DNA of 64,000 bases, taken from positions 1-64,000 of the forward strand of contig JADGHL010000009.1 in the NCBI GenBank assembly GCA_019686135.1, written 5' to 3'. The position numbers were made by a program, and so were the translations under genes. The notes below the pieces were generated by a model. It made no database searches and was not told where the DNA came from. It was given only the letters and a program-made list of their open reading frames with translations. This DNA is from Myxococcaceae bacterium. Its GTDB lineage: Bacteria > Myxococcota > Myxococcia > Myxococcales > Myxococcaceae. This document shows, one piece after another, positions 36,521 to 44,749 of the stretch (its first letter is position 1; every line of letters begins with the position of its first letter).

Positions 36521-37403
36521 GCTTCCCGGCCGCCTTCGCCGGAGCGCCGGGCCCGCTGGCGATTCCGAAACTGACCACCACACCGACGAGCGCGAGCGCC
36601 ACGCCAAGGCCGATCAACGCCAGCTCCAGCTTCGAACGCGCCCGCTTCGGCTTCTGAGGTGGACTGTCGGGTGGCTCGGCGGAAGGCGGCGATGGGGTGG
36701 CCTCCGCCTCGGCCAGAGCCTCTTCGGGCGGAGGCGGCGGCTCCGGCGGTGGCTCCTCCTTCGGAGCCCGGAACCGGAGCAGCGAGTGCCCGAGCTCGAT
36801 CACCGCGCCATCCTCCAGAGGCGCCTGCCGGTGGACTTTCTTGCCGTTGACGAAGACGCCATTGGGGGACTGTAGATCTTCGATGGTGAAGCCGTTGGCG
36901 ACGCGACGGAGGCGCGCGTGCCGGCGGGAGACGGCGCGATCGCGAATGCGCATGTGGACGTCGTCGCCGCGTCCGAGCTCCGCGACGTCACCGACCATGG
37001 CGTAGCGCCTGCCGACGTCCAGCCCGGTGAGACAGGTGAGGGTGGCGCAGCGCGCCTCCGCCGGATCCTCGAAGTCGCTCATCAGGTGCATGAGCACCGC
37101 CGAGGTTCCCTTCACTGCGCCGGGTTCTTCCGGGACCTGACGGAGGCTGATGCCGTCGGCCAGGCCGATCCGTTCTCCCGCGAGGACCAGCCGCGACACG
37201 CCCGGCGGGGACAGCACCTCGTCGACCGTGAACGTGTCGCTTCCCTTCACCATCAACCGATCGCCGTCGATCCGCAGCTCCAGGAAGGCCTCGGGGAGGG
37301 AGGCGATCTGGATCGCGTCCTGGGCGCTGCCGCCGACGGTGAAGGTGCCCTGGCCGAGGTCGGCGGTGGTCGTCTCTCCCTCAACCGTGATTTCGAGTTT
37401 CAT
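36486..37403 (-). CDS. FHA-domain protein with C-terminal membrane anchor
   Basis: A 305-residue protein. Residues 1-95 form a beta-rich region that looks like a degenerate FHA-like or PEGA-like fold. A canonical FHA domain lies at about 120-212, with GRGDD (144-148), SRRHARL (159-165) and NGVFVNG (181-187), the usual phosphothreonine-binding loop residues. A Pro/Glu-rich linker follows, then one membrane helix (about 257-284) and a short outer tail, so the FHA domain faces the cytoplasm. FHA domains read phosphothreonine made by Ser/Thr kinases such as the one about 15 kb away in this window. It lies alone on the minus strand. Confidence 0.85.
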   Translation of the reverse strand: MKLEITVEGETTTADLGQGTFTVGGSAQDAIQIASLPEAFLELRIDGDRLMVKGSDTFTVDEVLSPPGVSRLVLAGERIGLADGISLRQVPEEPGAVKGTSAVLMHLMSDFEDPAEARCATLTCLTGLDVGRRYAMVGDVAELGRGDDVHMRIRDRAVSRRHARLRRVANGFTIEDLQSPNGVFVNGKKVHRQAPLEDGAVIELGHSLLRFRAPKEEPPPEPPPPPEEALAEAEATPSPPSAEPPDSPPQKPKRARSKLELALIGLGVALALVGVVVSFGIASGPGAPAKAAGKLSAPTPAPHVR

Positions 37404-37541
37404 GTCGGGACGCCCCGAGCAACCCCGATGCCCGGGTAACCCCCTGGAAACTCGAAGAGAACGCCGCCGCCCGGGTCCGCGCGGGCGGAGTGCGTCTATC
37501 TCCGGGACACCCGAGGTCCGTCGAATAGGATGCCCGGGCCG

Positions 37542-38756
37542 ATGCGCCTTCGAACCTCCCGACTCCTGTTCACCGCGGCCCTCGTCGCCGCCTGTTCCTT
37601 TCTGGCCTGTCGAGACGAGCAGGCCGGCCCGAAGTCCCGCGCTGCGCCGGGGCCGGCGAGGGCGGCGCCGCCGTCTGGCGCGGTGGTGGACTCGGTGCCG
37701 GGCGACCTGACCTTCCGGTCAGGCGCCACCTTCGCGAACGGCGCGCTCGAGTACCTCGGGTCGAAGGTGACGCCCCCGGGCGCAAGGCCGGGTGAGACGG
37801 TGACCCTGTCGCACTACTTCCGTGCGCTCCGCCCGCTGCCGCAGGGCTGGGACTACTTCGTCCACGTCGTCGATCCGGCTTCCGGGCAGATGCTGGGGAA
37901 CGCCGACCACGCCTTCGCTGGTGGCCTGTCGCTGGATCGCTGGCCGGTGGGAAAGGTGGTGGTGGACACGCATCAAGTGACGATGCCCGCCGGCCCCGCG
38001 CGGATCGTGCTCGGGTTCTGGCAGGGCGAGATGCGGATGCCGATCGACCAGCCCGTGCTCCGGGACAACCAGATGCGGGCGCTCGGGCCGAACCTCGGTG
38101 CGGCGGCGCCCTCGCTCCCCGAGTACCACGCGCACAGGACCGACGCGCCGCCGGTCATCGATGGCGCGCTGGACGATCCCGCTTGGCAGAAGGCCGAGGC
38201 GGTGGTGCTGACGCAGAGCTTCAACGGCAGCAAGCCAGACCTGGCGACCACCGCGCGGCTGCTCTACGACGACCAGTTCCTCTACGTCTCGTTCGACTGC
38301 GAGGACCCGGACGTGTGGGGGACGCTGCTTCAGCGCGACCAGCCGATCTACACGCAGGAGGTGGTGGAGATCTTCCTCGACGCGGACGCGAACCAGCGGA
38401 CGTACAACGAGCTCGAGCTCTCGCCGAACAACGTGATCTTCGACGCCTACTTCCCCGCGCGGCGGCAGGGGATGGACACGTCGTGGGACTCGAAGATGCA
38501 GACCGCGGTCAAGGTGCGCGGGACGCTGAACGACGACTCGGACAGGGACGAGGGCTGGAGCGCGGAGATGAAGATCCCGTTCTCGACGCTCGCGTCCGTG
38601 CCGAACATCCCGCCGCACGCCGGCGATCGCTGGCGCTTCAACCTCTACCGGCTCGACCTGCCGGACCGCCGCACCCAGCACGGCCAGTCGTTCTCGCCGC
38701 TCTTCATGGGCGATTTCCACAACCTGCCGCGCTTCGGCTGGCTCATCTTCGACTGA
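37542..38756 (+). CDS. Lipoprotein with CBM9-like carbohydrate-binding domain
   Basis: A 404-residue predicted outer-membrane or periplasmic lipoprotein. The signal MRLRTSRLLFTAALVAACSF is followed by FLAC; Cys 18 or Cys 23 could be lipidated. The middle (about 45-165) is a beta-sandwich with a dockerin-like SHYFRALRPLPQGWDYF. The C-terminal domain (about 180-400) matches family 9 carbohydrate-binding modules: PPVIDGALDDPAWQKAE, LYDDQFLYVSFDCEDP and EVVEIFLDADANQRTYNEL. It probably binds a polysaccharide; it has no catalytic residues. ATG 37530, 12 bases upstream in frame, is an alternative start but lies within TAGGAT, a possible -10 element. Confidence 0.82.
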   Translation: MRLRTSRLLFTAALVAACSFLACRDEQAGPKSRAAPGPARAAPPSGAVVDSVPGDLTFRSGATFANGALEYLGSKVTPPGARPGETVTLSHYFRALRPLPQGWDYFVHVVDPASGQMLGNADHAFAGGLSLDRWPVGKVVVDTHQVTMPAGPARIVLGFWQGEMRMPIDQPVLRDNQMRALGPNLGAAAPSLPEYHAHRTDAPPVIDGALDDPAWQKAEAVVLTQSFNGSKPDLATTARLLYDDQFLYVSFDCEDPDVWGTLLQRDQPIYTQEVVEIFLDADANQRTYNELELSPNNVIFDAYFPARRQGMDTSWDSKMQTAVKVRGTLNDDSDRDEGWSAEMKIPFSTLASVPNIPPHAGDRWRFNLYRLDLPDRRTQHGQSFSPLFMGDFHNLPRFGWLIFD

Positions 38757-38806
38757 AGACTGAAGACTCGTGACGCACGACTCACCACGCACCCGTCACT
38801 TCAAAT

Positions 38807-39055
38807 TCATCCGATTTCCCACGTGGTGTCGGACGCGTGCGAGCGTTCGGCCGGATCGCCGAGGAAGTGGAGGAAGCCGTTGAGCTCCATCGTGTCGATG
38901 AGCTCTTCGGCTTCGAGCTCGGAGAACTTGTGGTCGTGCACGAGGATGTCCCGCATGAGCGTCCTGCCGCGCAGGTAGCCGTGCGGCGGATCGTGCAGGA
39001 GCTGGGTCCGCAGCTCCTCCGCCAGCTGTTTCAGGTCCAGGTCCTCAGAGATCAT
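38807..39055 (-). CDS. Small acidic protein downstream of comEC, unknown function
   Basis: An 82-residue protein (MISEDLDLKQLAEELR start) whose ATG overlaps the last 11 bases of comEC, so it is probably translated from the comEC transcript. It is helical, acidic at both ends, with conserved-looking TLMRDILVHDHKF and LEAEELIDTMELNGFLHFL. I recognise no domain. An upstream in-frame ATG at 39091 would begin deeper inside comEC. Downstream lies a 50-base region with the tandem repeat TGAAGAC before the convergent CBM9-like gene. Confidence 0.65.
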   Translation of the reverse strand: MISEDLDLKQLAEELRTQLLHDPPHGYLRGRTLMRDILVHDHKFSELEAEELIDTMELNGFLHFLGDPAERSHASDTTWEIG

Positions 39056-41513
39056 CAGCGATAGGGTGGGGACGCGGCATGGCCCGAGCAAGGTTGAGCG
39101 GCTGCTCGTCCGGCTCCGGGCTCAGGAACGGGATCACCTTCACGTCCGTCCCGTCGCTCTCCACCCGCACCGCTCCGTGCAGGTCCGTGCGGAAGCACCG
39201 CGCACCAGCCTCGGCCCAGCGCGTCTCCACCTCCTCGTGCGGGAACCCGAACCGGTTGTCCCGGCCCACGCAGAACACGGCGACGCGGGGGCGGAGCGCG
39301 CGCACGAACGCCTCGCTGGACGATGTCCTCGAGCCGTGGTGCGGCACCTTCACGACGGTGACCGGTTCCAGCCCCGCAAGCAGCGCCGCCTCTCCCGCCT
39401 CCTCGATGTCCCCGGTCAGAAGGAAGCTCACCTGCCCGTGGGTCACGCGGACCACCACGCTCCGGTCGTTCGCCGCCTCGAGCAGGAGGCGATCTTCGGG
39501 CGGGCCGAGCACCTCGATGGTCGCCTCGCCCAGCGAAAACGGCTCTTGCCCGCGCTCGACGAGCTCCACCTCCGTCTGCCAGCGCGCCACGGAGCTCCGC
39601 AGAAGCGTCTCGAGCGGCCCGCCGTCGCTCCCCGCGGGGAGCCACAGCCGGCGCGTGGGGATCGCCGCGAGCGTGCTGGCCAGCCCGAGCGCGTGATCGG
39701 GGTGGGGATGCGAGAGCACCGCCAGCTCGAAGCGGTCGATCCCGACCTCCCGAAGGTACGGCAGCACGTACTTCGACCCGGTGTCCGCGCCGCCCGGCAC
39801 TCCGCCGCCGTCGACGATCGCGTGGTGCCCGGCGGACGAGAGCACGATCGCGTCGCCGTGGCCGACGGACAGGAACGTCACGCTCAGGCCGGGCTGCGGC
39901 ATCCACCGCGGCAGAACGAAGGCGATCGCCACCGCGGCGGGCACGAGCGCGAAACAGATGTGGCGGAGCCTCGAGCGGAACAGTGCCCAGCCGAACAGCC
40001 CGCACAGAAAGAGCGCCGAGGCGACCGCGCCCCAGGATGGGACGGGGAGGGACGCCCCGGGGAGCGCGCCGAAGAAGCGCACCGCGCGCAGCAGCAGCTC
40101 GCTCCCCCACGAGCCGGCCCACAGCAGAGGATCGGCGAGGGGAGGGAAGACGACCCACAGGAACGCGCCTCCCGCCGCGCAGAGCGTGAGCACGCCGCAC
40201 AACGGCAGGCACACCACGTTGCTGACGAGGCCCGCCACGCCGAAGCGGTGGAACACGGACGCGATGAGCGGCGCGCTCGTCAGGGTCACCGCCAGGCTCG
40301 CGCAGAGCGTGCCCAATGCGCCGTCCAGCGTCCGCAGGATGAGGTAGCGCAGCCGCCGCCGGGACTCGGCCACCGGGTGGGGCACGGGGATCGCCGCGCG
40401 GATCGCGGGAGCCACGACGACGAGGCTCAGCACCGCGAGGAACGACAGCTGGGTGGACAGATCCGCCACACAGGAGGGATCGGCCGCGAGCAGGACGACC
40501 GCCGCCACCGCGAGCAGGTTGAGCGCGTCCCCGCGGCGCCACAGCGACAGGCCTAGGAGCATCGTCGTGGCCATCACCGCCGAGCGCACCGCGGGCATTT
40601 GGTTGCCCGTGAAGACCACGTATGCCCAGACCAGAGGCACTGCGGTGGGCGCGGCGATCCGCCGCACGTCCACGCGACGCGCGCCCCGCCAGGTGCGCAC
40701 CAGCACCCAGCGCAACAGCCACACCAGCGCGAGGGCGAGCACTGCGACGTGGAGCCCGCTCACCGAGAGGATGTGGGCCAGCCCGCTGTCAGAGAACCGC
40801 GCCTCCAGGTCCGGACCCAGCCCGGCGCGGAGGCCGGCCGCGAGCGTGAGGTAGACGGCCGCCGCCTCGTTCGAGGGCGCCAGCGTCCGGACCCGTTGGG
40901 CGAGCGGCTCGCGCGTGCGCTGCAGCCACACGGCGCCGGACGAAGGCGGCGTGAGGACGACGAGCGTCCGCGGATCGTACCCGCCGGTGAACAGCAGCCC
41001 TTCGCGGCGCAGATGTCCGCGCATGTCGGGCTGACCGGGGTTGAGCGCGGGCGGGATGGGCTTGAGCCGCGCGGTGAGGCGGACGCGTTGTCCCGGGAAG
41101 AGGGCGCGGGCGTCGGGTTTGCCGTACAGCCGCGCCCGGAACCGCGCCGCCTGTCCGTCGGCCCGGGCCACCGCCACCAGAAGGCGCCGGGAGCCGAAGA
41201 GGTCGTCGACCTGCTCCAGCTCTGCTTCGATCGTCGTCTCGCCGCCCTCCTCGAGCCCCGGTGGAACCTCCACCCGAGCCCGGAGCGTCGACAGTCCCGC
41301 TCCGGCCAGGCCGAACGCCAGCAACAGGGCGAGGTGGGTCCCTGTGCGCTGCTTCAGGAGAAAAACCGATGCGACCAGCAGCCCTGTCCCAAAGAGGAAT
41401 AGCAGTGCGCAGATTGAGCGTTCTGCGAAGCACCCGCTGCCGACGGCGAACGCGGCAGCCGGAAACAGGGCCGGGCGAAAGCCGAGCTCCTGCCACGAAA
41501 GGCCACGGTCCAT
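39045..41513 (-). CDS. comEC: ComEC/Rec2-family DNA uptake channel protein
   Basis: An 822-residue inner-membrane protein. An N-terminal soluble domain (DUF4131-like, about 55-200) is followed by the ComEC competence domain with many membrane helices (about 210-560), including the characteristic DSGLAHILSVSGLHVAVLAL. The C-terminal metallo-beta-lactamase fold (about 565-800) has VGHGDAIVL and SHPHPDHALGL (metal ligands) and HHGSRTSSSEAF. ComEC carries single-stranded DNA across the inner membrane in natural transformation, and the C-terminal domain is a candidate nuclease. The start MDRGLSWQEL (ATG 41513) is preferred over 41558, which adds a Gly/Trp-rich tail. Confidence 0.92.
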   Translation of the reverse strand: MDRGLSWQELGFRPALFPAAAFAVGSGCFAERSICALLFLFGTGLLVASVFLLKQRTGTHLALLLAFGLAGAGLSTLRARVEVPPGLEEGGETTIEAELEQVDDLFGSRRLLVAVARADGQAARFRARLYGKPDARALFPGQRVRLTARLKPIPPALNPGQPDMRGHLRREGLLFTGGYDPRTLVVLTPPSSGAVWLQRTREPLAQRVRTLAPSNEAAAVYLTLAAGLRAGLGPDLEARFSDSGLAHILSVSGLHVAVLALALVWLLRWVLVRTWRGARRVDVRRIAAPTAVPLVWAYVVFTGNQMPAVRSAVMATTMLLGLSLWRRGDALNLLAVAAVVLLAADPSCVADLSTQLSFLAVLSLVVVAPAIRAAIPVPHPVAESRRRLRYLILRTLDGALGTLCASLAVTLTSAPLIASVFHRFGVAGLVSNVVCLPLCGVLTLCAAGGAFLWVVFPPLADPLLWAGSWGSELLLRAVRFFGALPGASLPVPSWGAVASALFLCGLFGWALFRSRLRHICFALVPAAVAIAFVLPRWMPQPGLSVTFLSVGHGDAIVLSSAGHHAIVDGGGVPGGADTGSKYVLPYLREVGIDRFELAVLSHPHPDHALGLASTLAAIPTRRLWLPAGSDGGPLETLLRSSVARWQTEVELVERGQEPFSLGEATIEVLGPPEDRLLLEAANDRSVVVRVTHGQVSFLLTGDIEEAGEAALLAGLEPVTVVKVPHHGSRTSSSEAFVRALRPRVAVFCVGRDNRFGFPHEEVETRWAEAGARCFRTDLHGAVRVESDGTDVKVIPFLSPEPDEQPLNLARAMPRPHPIADDL

Positions 41514-41590
41514 ACCCCACCCCCATCCACACCCACACCCGCGGCCGTTCCGCCACATCCGGAACGCGCCTGGACGAAGCCCGGGAGCGT

Positions 41591-41612
41591 ACTCCCTCCT
41601 ACATCAGGGAGT
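41591..41612. promoter_or_regulatory. Inverted repeat ACTCCCT-N8-AGGGAGT upstream of cdnL
   Basis: A perfect 7-base inverted repeat with an 8-base spacer (41591-41597 and 41606-41612), ending 13 bases before the candidate -35 element. It lies in the comEC-cdnL intergenic region. A dimeric regulator could bind here, but no known motif matches. Confidence 0.45.
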
Positions 41613-41625
41613 CAACTTTGAATCA

Positions 41626-41654
41626 TTGAGCTTCGATGTAAGTTGTGGTAAGAG
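41626..41654 (+). promoter_or_regulatory. Candidate sigma-70-type promoter of cdnL
   Basis: TTGAGC (41626-41631), a 17-base spacer and TAAGAG (41649-41654) lie 57 bases before the cdnL ATG in the most A/T-rich stretch of the intergenic region. The -10 match is partial. CdnL is known to stabilise RNA-polymerase-promoter complexes, so autoregulation is possible. Confidence 0.4.
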
Positions 41655-41710
41655 AGGTCGGCTTCATCCGCGCGGCACAAGGGGAATTTTCCCAGGAGGC
41701 AGCAAGCAGC

Positions 41711-42205
41711 ATGCAGACGAGCTTCAAGACCGGTGACAAGGCGGTGTACCCCGGCCAGGGCGTCGGCGAGGTGATGGGCATCGAGCACACCGAAGTCGCC
41801 GGTCAGCGCCAGTCCTTTTACGTCCTTCGCATCCTGGAGAACGGGATGCGGATCATGATCCCCATCAACAAGGTCGGCTCGGTCGGCCTGCGGGAGATCA
41901 TCAGCGAGGACGACGTCAAGCAGGTTTACGCCATCCTCAGGGAGAAGGACATCTCGGTCGACTCCACGACCTGGAACCGCCGGTACCGGGAGTACATGGA
42001 GAAGATCAAGACCGGGTCGGTGTTCGAGATCGCCGAGGTGCTGCGCGATCTCTACCTCCTCAAGGGCGACAAGGACCTCTCCTTCGGCGAGCGCAAGATG
42101 CTGGATACTGCGCGGTCGCTGCTCATCAAGGAGCTCTCGCTGGCCAAGGGCTGCACCGAGGCCGACATCGAGAACGATCTGAAGAAGATCTTCAACCTCG
42201 CCTAG
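41711..42205 (+). CDS. cdnL: CdnL/CarD-family RNA polymerase-binding regulator
   Basis: A 164-residue protein, the same length as Myxococcus xanthus CdnL, beginning MQTSFKTGDKAVYPGQGVGE. The N-terminal CarD_CdnL_TRCF domain binds the RNA polymerase beta subunit; the C-terminal helical part (VYAILREKDISVDSTTWNRR and later) contacts promoter DNA upstream of the -10. It lacks the AT-hook HMGA-like tail of CarD. CdnL stimulates open-complex formation at rRNA and other vegetative promoters and is essential in myxobacteria. AGGAGG lies 11 bases before the ATG. A strong hairpin follows directly, so the gene is probably monocistronic. Confidence 0.96.
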   Translation: MQTSFKTGDKAVYPGQGVGEVMGIEHTEVAGQRQSFYVLRILENGMRIMIPINKVGSVGLREIISEDDVKQVYAILREKDISVDSTTWNRRYREYMEKIKTGSVFEIAEVLRDLYLLKGDKDLSFGERKMLDTARSLLIKELSLAKGCTEADIENDLKKIFNLA

Positions 42206-42225
42206 CGCAACTTCAGCGGTAGAAA

Positions 42226-42261
42226 CGAGGCCCCGGTTCCCCTTCGGGAATCGGGGCTTCG
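42226..42261 (+). terminator. Hairpin terminator after cdnL
   Basis: A 16-base stem (42226-42241 and 42246-42261) closed by a CUUC loop, with two G-U pairs. It starts 20 bases after the cdnL stop and lies immediately upstream of the next ATG (42268). The T-tract is poor, so it may act as an attenuator or may hinder ribosome access to the next gene. Confidence 0.75.
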
Positions 42262-42267
42262 TCATCG

Positions 42268-42942
42268 ATGAGCACTGAAACGGAAGAGGGGCCTGCCTCG
42301 GTGGTGGAAGAGCGGACCGAGGCGATCCGCGCGCTGGAGGCCACCCAGAGGCGCAGGCGTCTAGGGGTGCGTTGGCCGGCCGCGTCGGTCGCCATCGTCC
42401 TCGGGGTGTGCGGGCTGTTCTGGGTCTACCCCGACGTGGCGTACTTCTTCTCGCCGCGCGAGCCCATCACCCTGGGCACCGAGGGCGACTACCACTTCGA
42501 GCGGCTCACCTCGAACCGTTACGCGCAGATCCACGGCACGCCCACGCAGGTCGCGGCGTACACCCGCGAGGGGGACGTGACCATGGTCCACCTCGGGCTG
42601 CGCGACACGCCGGTGCTGGTCCGTCGCGCGGCGCTCGAGGGCGAAGATTGGGTTCCCGGTCGTCCGCCCATGGCGCCGGATCAGCGCCCCTTCGGCGTGC
42701 GCGGGCGGCTGCTGGCCCGAAAGGACGCGGCCCGGTTCGAGAGCGGCTTCAAGCTCCTCGAGCACGTGGACGGTGTGGTCCCGCGCGACGGGAAGCTGTG
42801 GCTGTTGATCGAAGGCGAGCGCCCGTCGACGTTCACGGGCGATTTGCTGATCGCCATCGTGCTGGTGCTCTTCGTGGCCGCGAACGTGTTCTTCTTGATC
42901 CGCGACATCCGCGCGCGGATCGCCGCGCGGGCGGCCCGCTGA
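42268..42942 (+). CDS. Membrane protein with two helices, unknown function
   Basis: A 224-residue protein with a charged cytoplasmic N-terminus (1-35), one membrane helix (about 37-56), an extracytoplasmic domain (about 58-190) that contains short beta-rich motifs, and a second helix (about 191-213) followed by a basic cytoplasmic tail. No enzymatic motif is visible. It starts 7 bases after the cdnL terminator hairpin and ends 4 bases before the end of the convergent FHA-TPR gene. It has no Shine-Dalgarno; the upstream hairpin occupies that position. Confidence 0.7.
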   Translation: MSTETEEGPASVVEERTEAIRALEATQRRRRLGVRWPAASVAIVLGVCGLFWVYPDVAYFFSPREPITLGTEGDYHFERLTSNRYAQIHGTPTQVAAYTREGDVTMVHLGLRDTPVLVRRAALEGEDWVPGRPPMAPDQRPFGVRGRLLARKDAARFESGFKLLEHVDGVVPRDGKLWLLIEGERPSTFTGDLLIAIVLVLFVAANVFFLIRDIRARIAARAAR

Positions 42943-42945
42943 CGA

Positions 42946-44550
42946 TCAGTCCTCCCAGGCGTCTTCGATGGCCGACTGGGTGGCGGCCCGCTTGTCCGTC
43001 TTCGCCGGCGCTGCCGGGCGGGTCTCGGACGCACCGTCCGCGAGGTACTTCTTCGCGAGCCTGTTGGTGGGGTCGTACTTGAGCGCGAGGTTGAACGCCT
43101 TCTTCGCGCCGTCCTCGTCGTCGTCCTTGAGGAGCTGCTGACCCCACAGGACGTAGATGTTGCCCAGGCGCTTGTTGATCGCCGCGGCGTGCTTGCCCCA
43201 GCCGCCGGAGATCTTCTCGTCCACCGCCAGCGCCTGCTGGTAATTGCGCACCGCGCCCGCGCCGTCGCCGGCGCGCTCGGCCTTCTGCCCCGCGGCGTAT
43301 GCGGCCTCAAAGTCGCTCAGCTCCTTCGCGAGGTCGGCATCGCCGGCGGCCCTCGCGGCGGCGATCGCCCCGGCGACGTCGCCCGCCTCATAGAGCTTGA
43401 GCGCCTCGCCGTTGTTGGCCCCCTTCTTCGGGGCGACCTCGTCGGCCCAGTCGTCCTCGTCGTCCTCCTCCGTGCTGGGCGCGGGTGCCGGCTTCACCGG
43501 CGTCGTCCGCTTCGGCGTGATGCGCTCGCGGCGGGCGATCTTCGCCGCGCTGACTTCCTCCGCCGCCGGGCGCGCCGGGGCTGGCGCGGAGACCTTCACC
43601 GGCTCGGGGGTCACCACCGGCTCCGCTTCCGCCTCTGCCTCGGCCCGCTTCTGCGCCATCTCGCGGGCGATGCGCTCGGCCACCGGGTCCGGGGAGGCGG
43701 GCGCGGCGGCCGGAGCCGGCGCCTCGGGGGAAGCGGCTGCCACATCCGTCGGCTGCACCTGCTGCGGAGATGCCAGCACCTCGAACTGTGGCCGCTGCTG
43801 CGTGAGGTTGAGCAGCACGAACAGCGCGACCGCCGCCAGCCCGAAGCCGATCGCCGCGCAGGCGACGCCCAAAAGCACCTTGTTGGGGCCGGTGGCCGGA
43901 AGAGGCCTCGCCTTCGGCTCGGTGGGCTCGTGCACGACCGGCCGGCGCTGCGCGCTCTTCGCCGCCGCCTTGTCGATCTGCCGCTTCGCCGCCTCGGGCA
44001 CCCGCTCCGCCGGGCCGCGCAGCTTCAGCACCGCCGTGCCGATCTGGATCTGATCGCCCGGGTAGATCTCGATCTCGGTCTCGATCCGGACCTTGTTGAC
44101 GTACGTCGCGTTCTGGCTGCCGAGATCTTTCAGATAGAAGCGCTCGCCCAGCCGGGTGATCTGCGCGTGGCGGCGCGAGACGGATGGGTGCTGCAGCCGC
44201 AAGTCCGAGACCGACGCGCGGCCGATCACCAGCGAGCCCTGCTTCACCTGGACCAGCTGGCCCTGCCCGGGGCCCTTCTCCACGTAGAGGAACGCCGGCT
44301 TGTAGCCGGGGTCGGAGAGATCTCTCGGGTCATACGAGGGCGGGAGCTCCTCGTCCTGGCCGATCTCGTAGACCGTGGTGGGGATCGCCTCTTCCTGTCG
44401 CCTGGGAGCCACTCGACGCGCCTCGCTGGGGTACTGCGGCACTCGCTGCGGCCGCGGATCATCCGCATTGAGCACCTCTCCGTCATCGAAGGGCAACTCC
44501 AGGGTCGGTCGGCGGCGGCGAGCGGTGGACTTCGGATTCGGAGGGGCCAT
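42946..44550 (-). CDS. FHA-domain membrane protein with TPR-like C-terminus
   Basis: A 534-residue protein. Start MAPPNPKSTARRRRP was chosen over an upstream ATG because it removes a low-complexity tail. The FHA domain (about 87-178) has the binding residues IGRASVSD (109-116), SRRHAQI (125-131) and SQNATYVN (145-152). One membrane helix lies at about 224-248. The C-terminal outer half is Ala/Pro-rich and ends with TPR-like helices (about 400-515) such as VRNYQQALAVDEKISGGWGK. FHA domains bind phosphothreonine proteins; the TPR part probably binds a periplasmic partner, making this a signal adaptor across the membrane. It diverges from cysS. Confidence 0.85.
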   Translation of the reverse strand: MAPPNPKSTARRRRPTLELPFDDGEVLNADDPRPQRVPQYPSEARRVAPRRQEEAIPTTVYEIGQDEELPPSYDPRDLSDPGYKPAFLYVEKGPGQGQLVQVKQGSLVIGRASVSDLRLQHPSVSRRHAQITRLGERFYLKDLGSQNATYVNKVRIETEIEIYPGDQIQIGTAVLKLRGPAERVPEAAKRQIDKAAAKSAQRRPVVHEPTEPKARPLPATGPNKVLLGVACAAIGFGLAAVALFVLLNLTQQRPQFEVLASPQQVQPTDVAAASPEAPAPAAAPASPDPVAERIAREMAQKRAEAEAEAEPVVTPEPVKVSAPAPARPAAEEVSAAKIARRERITPKRTTPVKPAPAPSTEEDDEDDWADEVAPKKGANNGEALKLYEAGDVAGAIAAARAAGDADLAKELSDFEAAYAAGQKAERAGDGAGAVRNYQQALAVDEKISGGWGKHAAAINKRLGNIYVLWGQQLLKDDDEDGAKKAFNLALKYDPTNRLAKKYLADGASETRPAAPAKTDKRAATQSAIEDAWED

Positions 44551-44749
44551 GGCGAATGGGTTGTCGCCTCCGGGTGACGAAAGTTGCGGAAATCCGCGCC
44601 CTTTGGGGCCTCTCGCGCTCGCCGGAAGCGACCTTGTTTCGGACGAAGTCGCATGTCTTTGACCGCGTTTCGGACAGCCCGCCCCGGCCTCTGACCGTGC
44701 ATTGGACGAGGCGGCGTCGCCGGGCAATGGGTATGGTCCGCGCCCGGAA

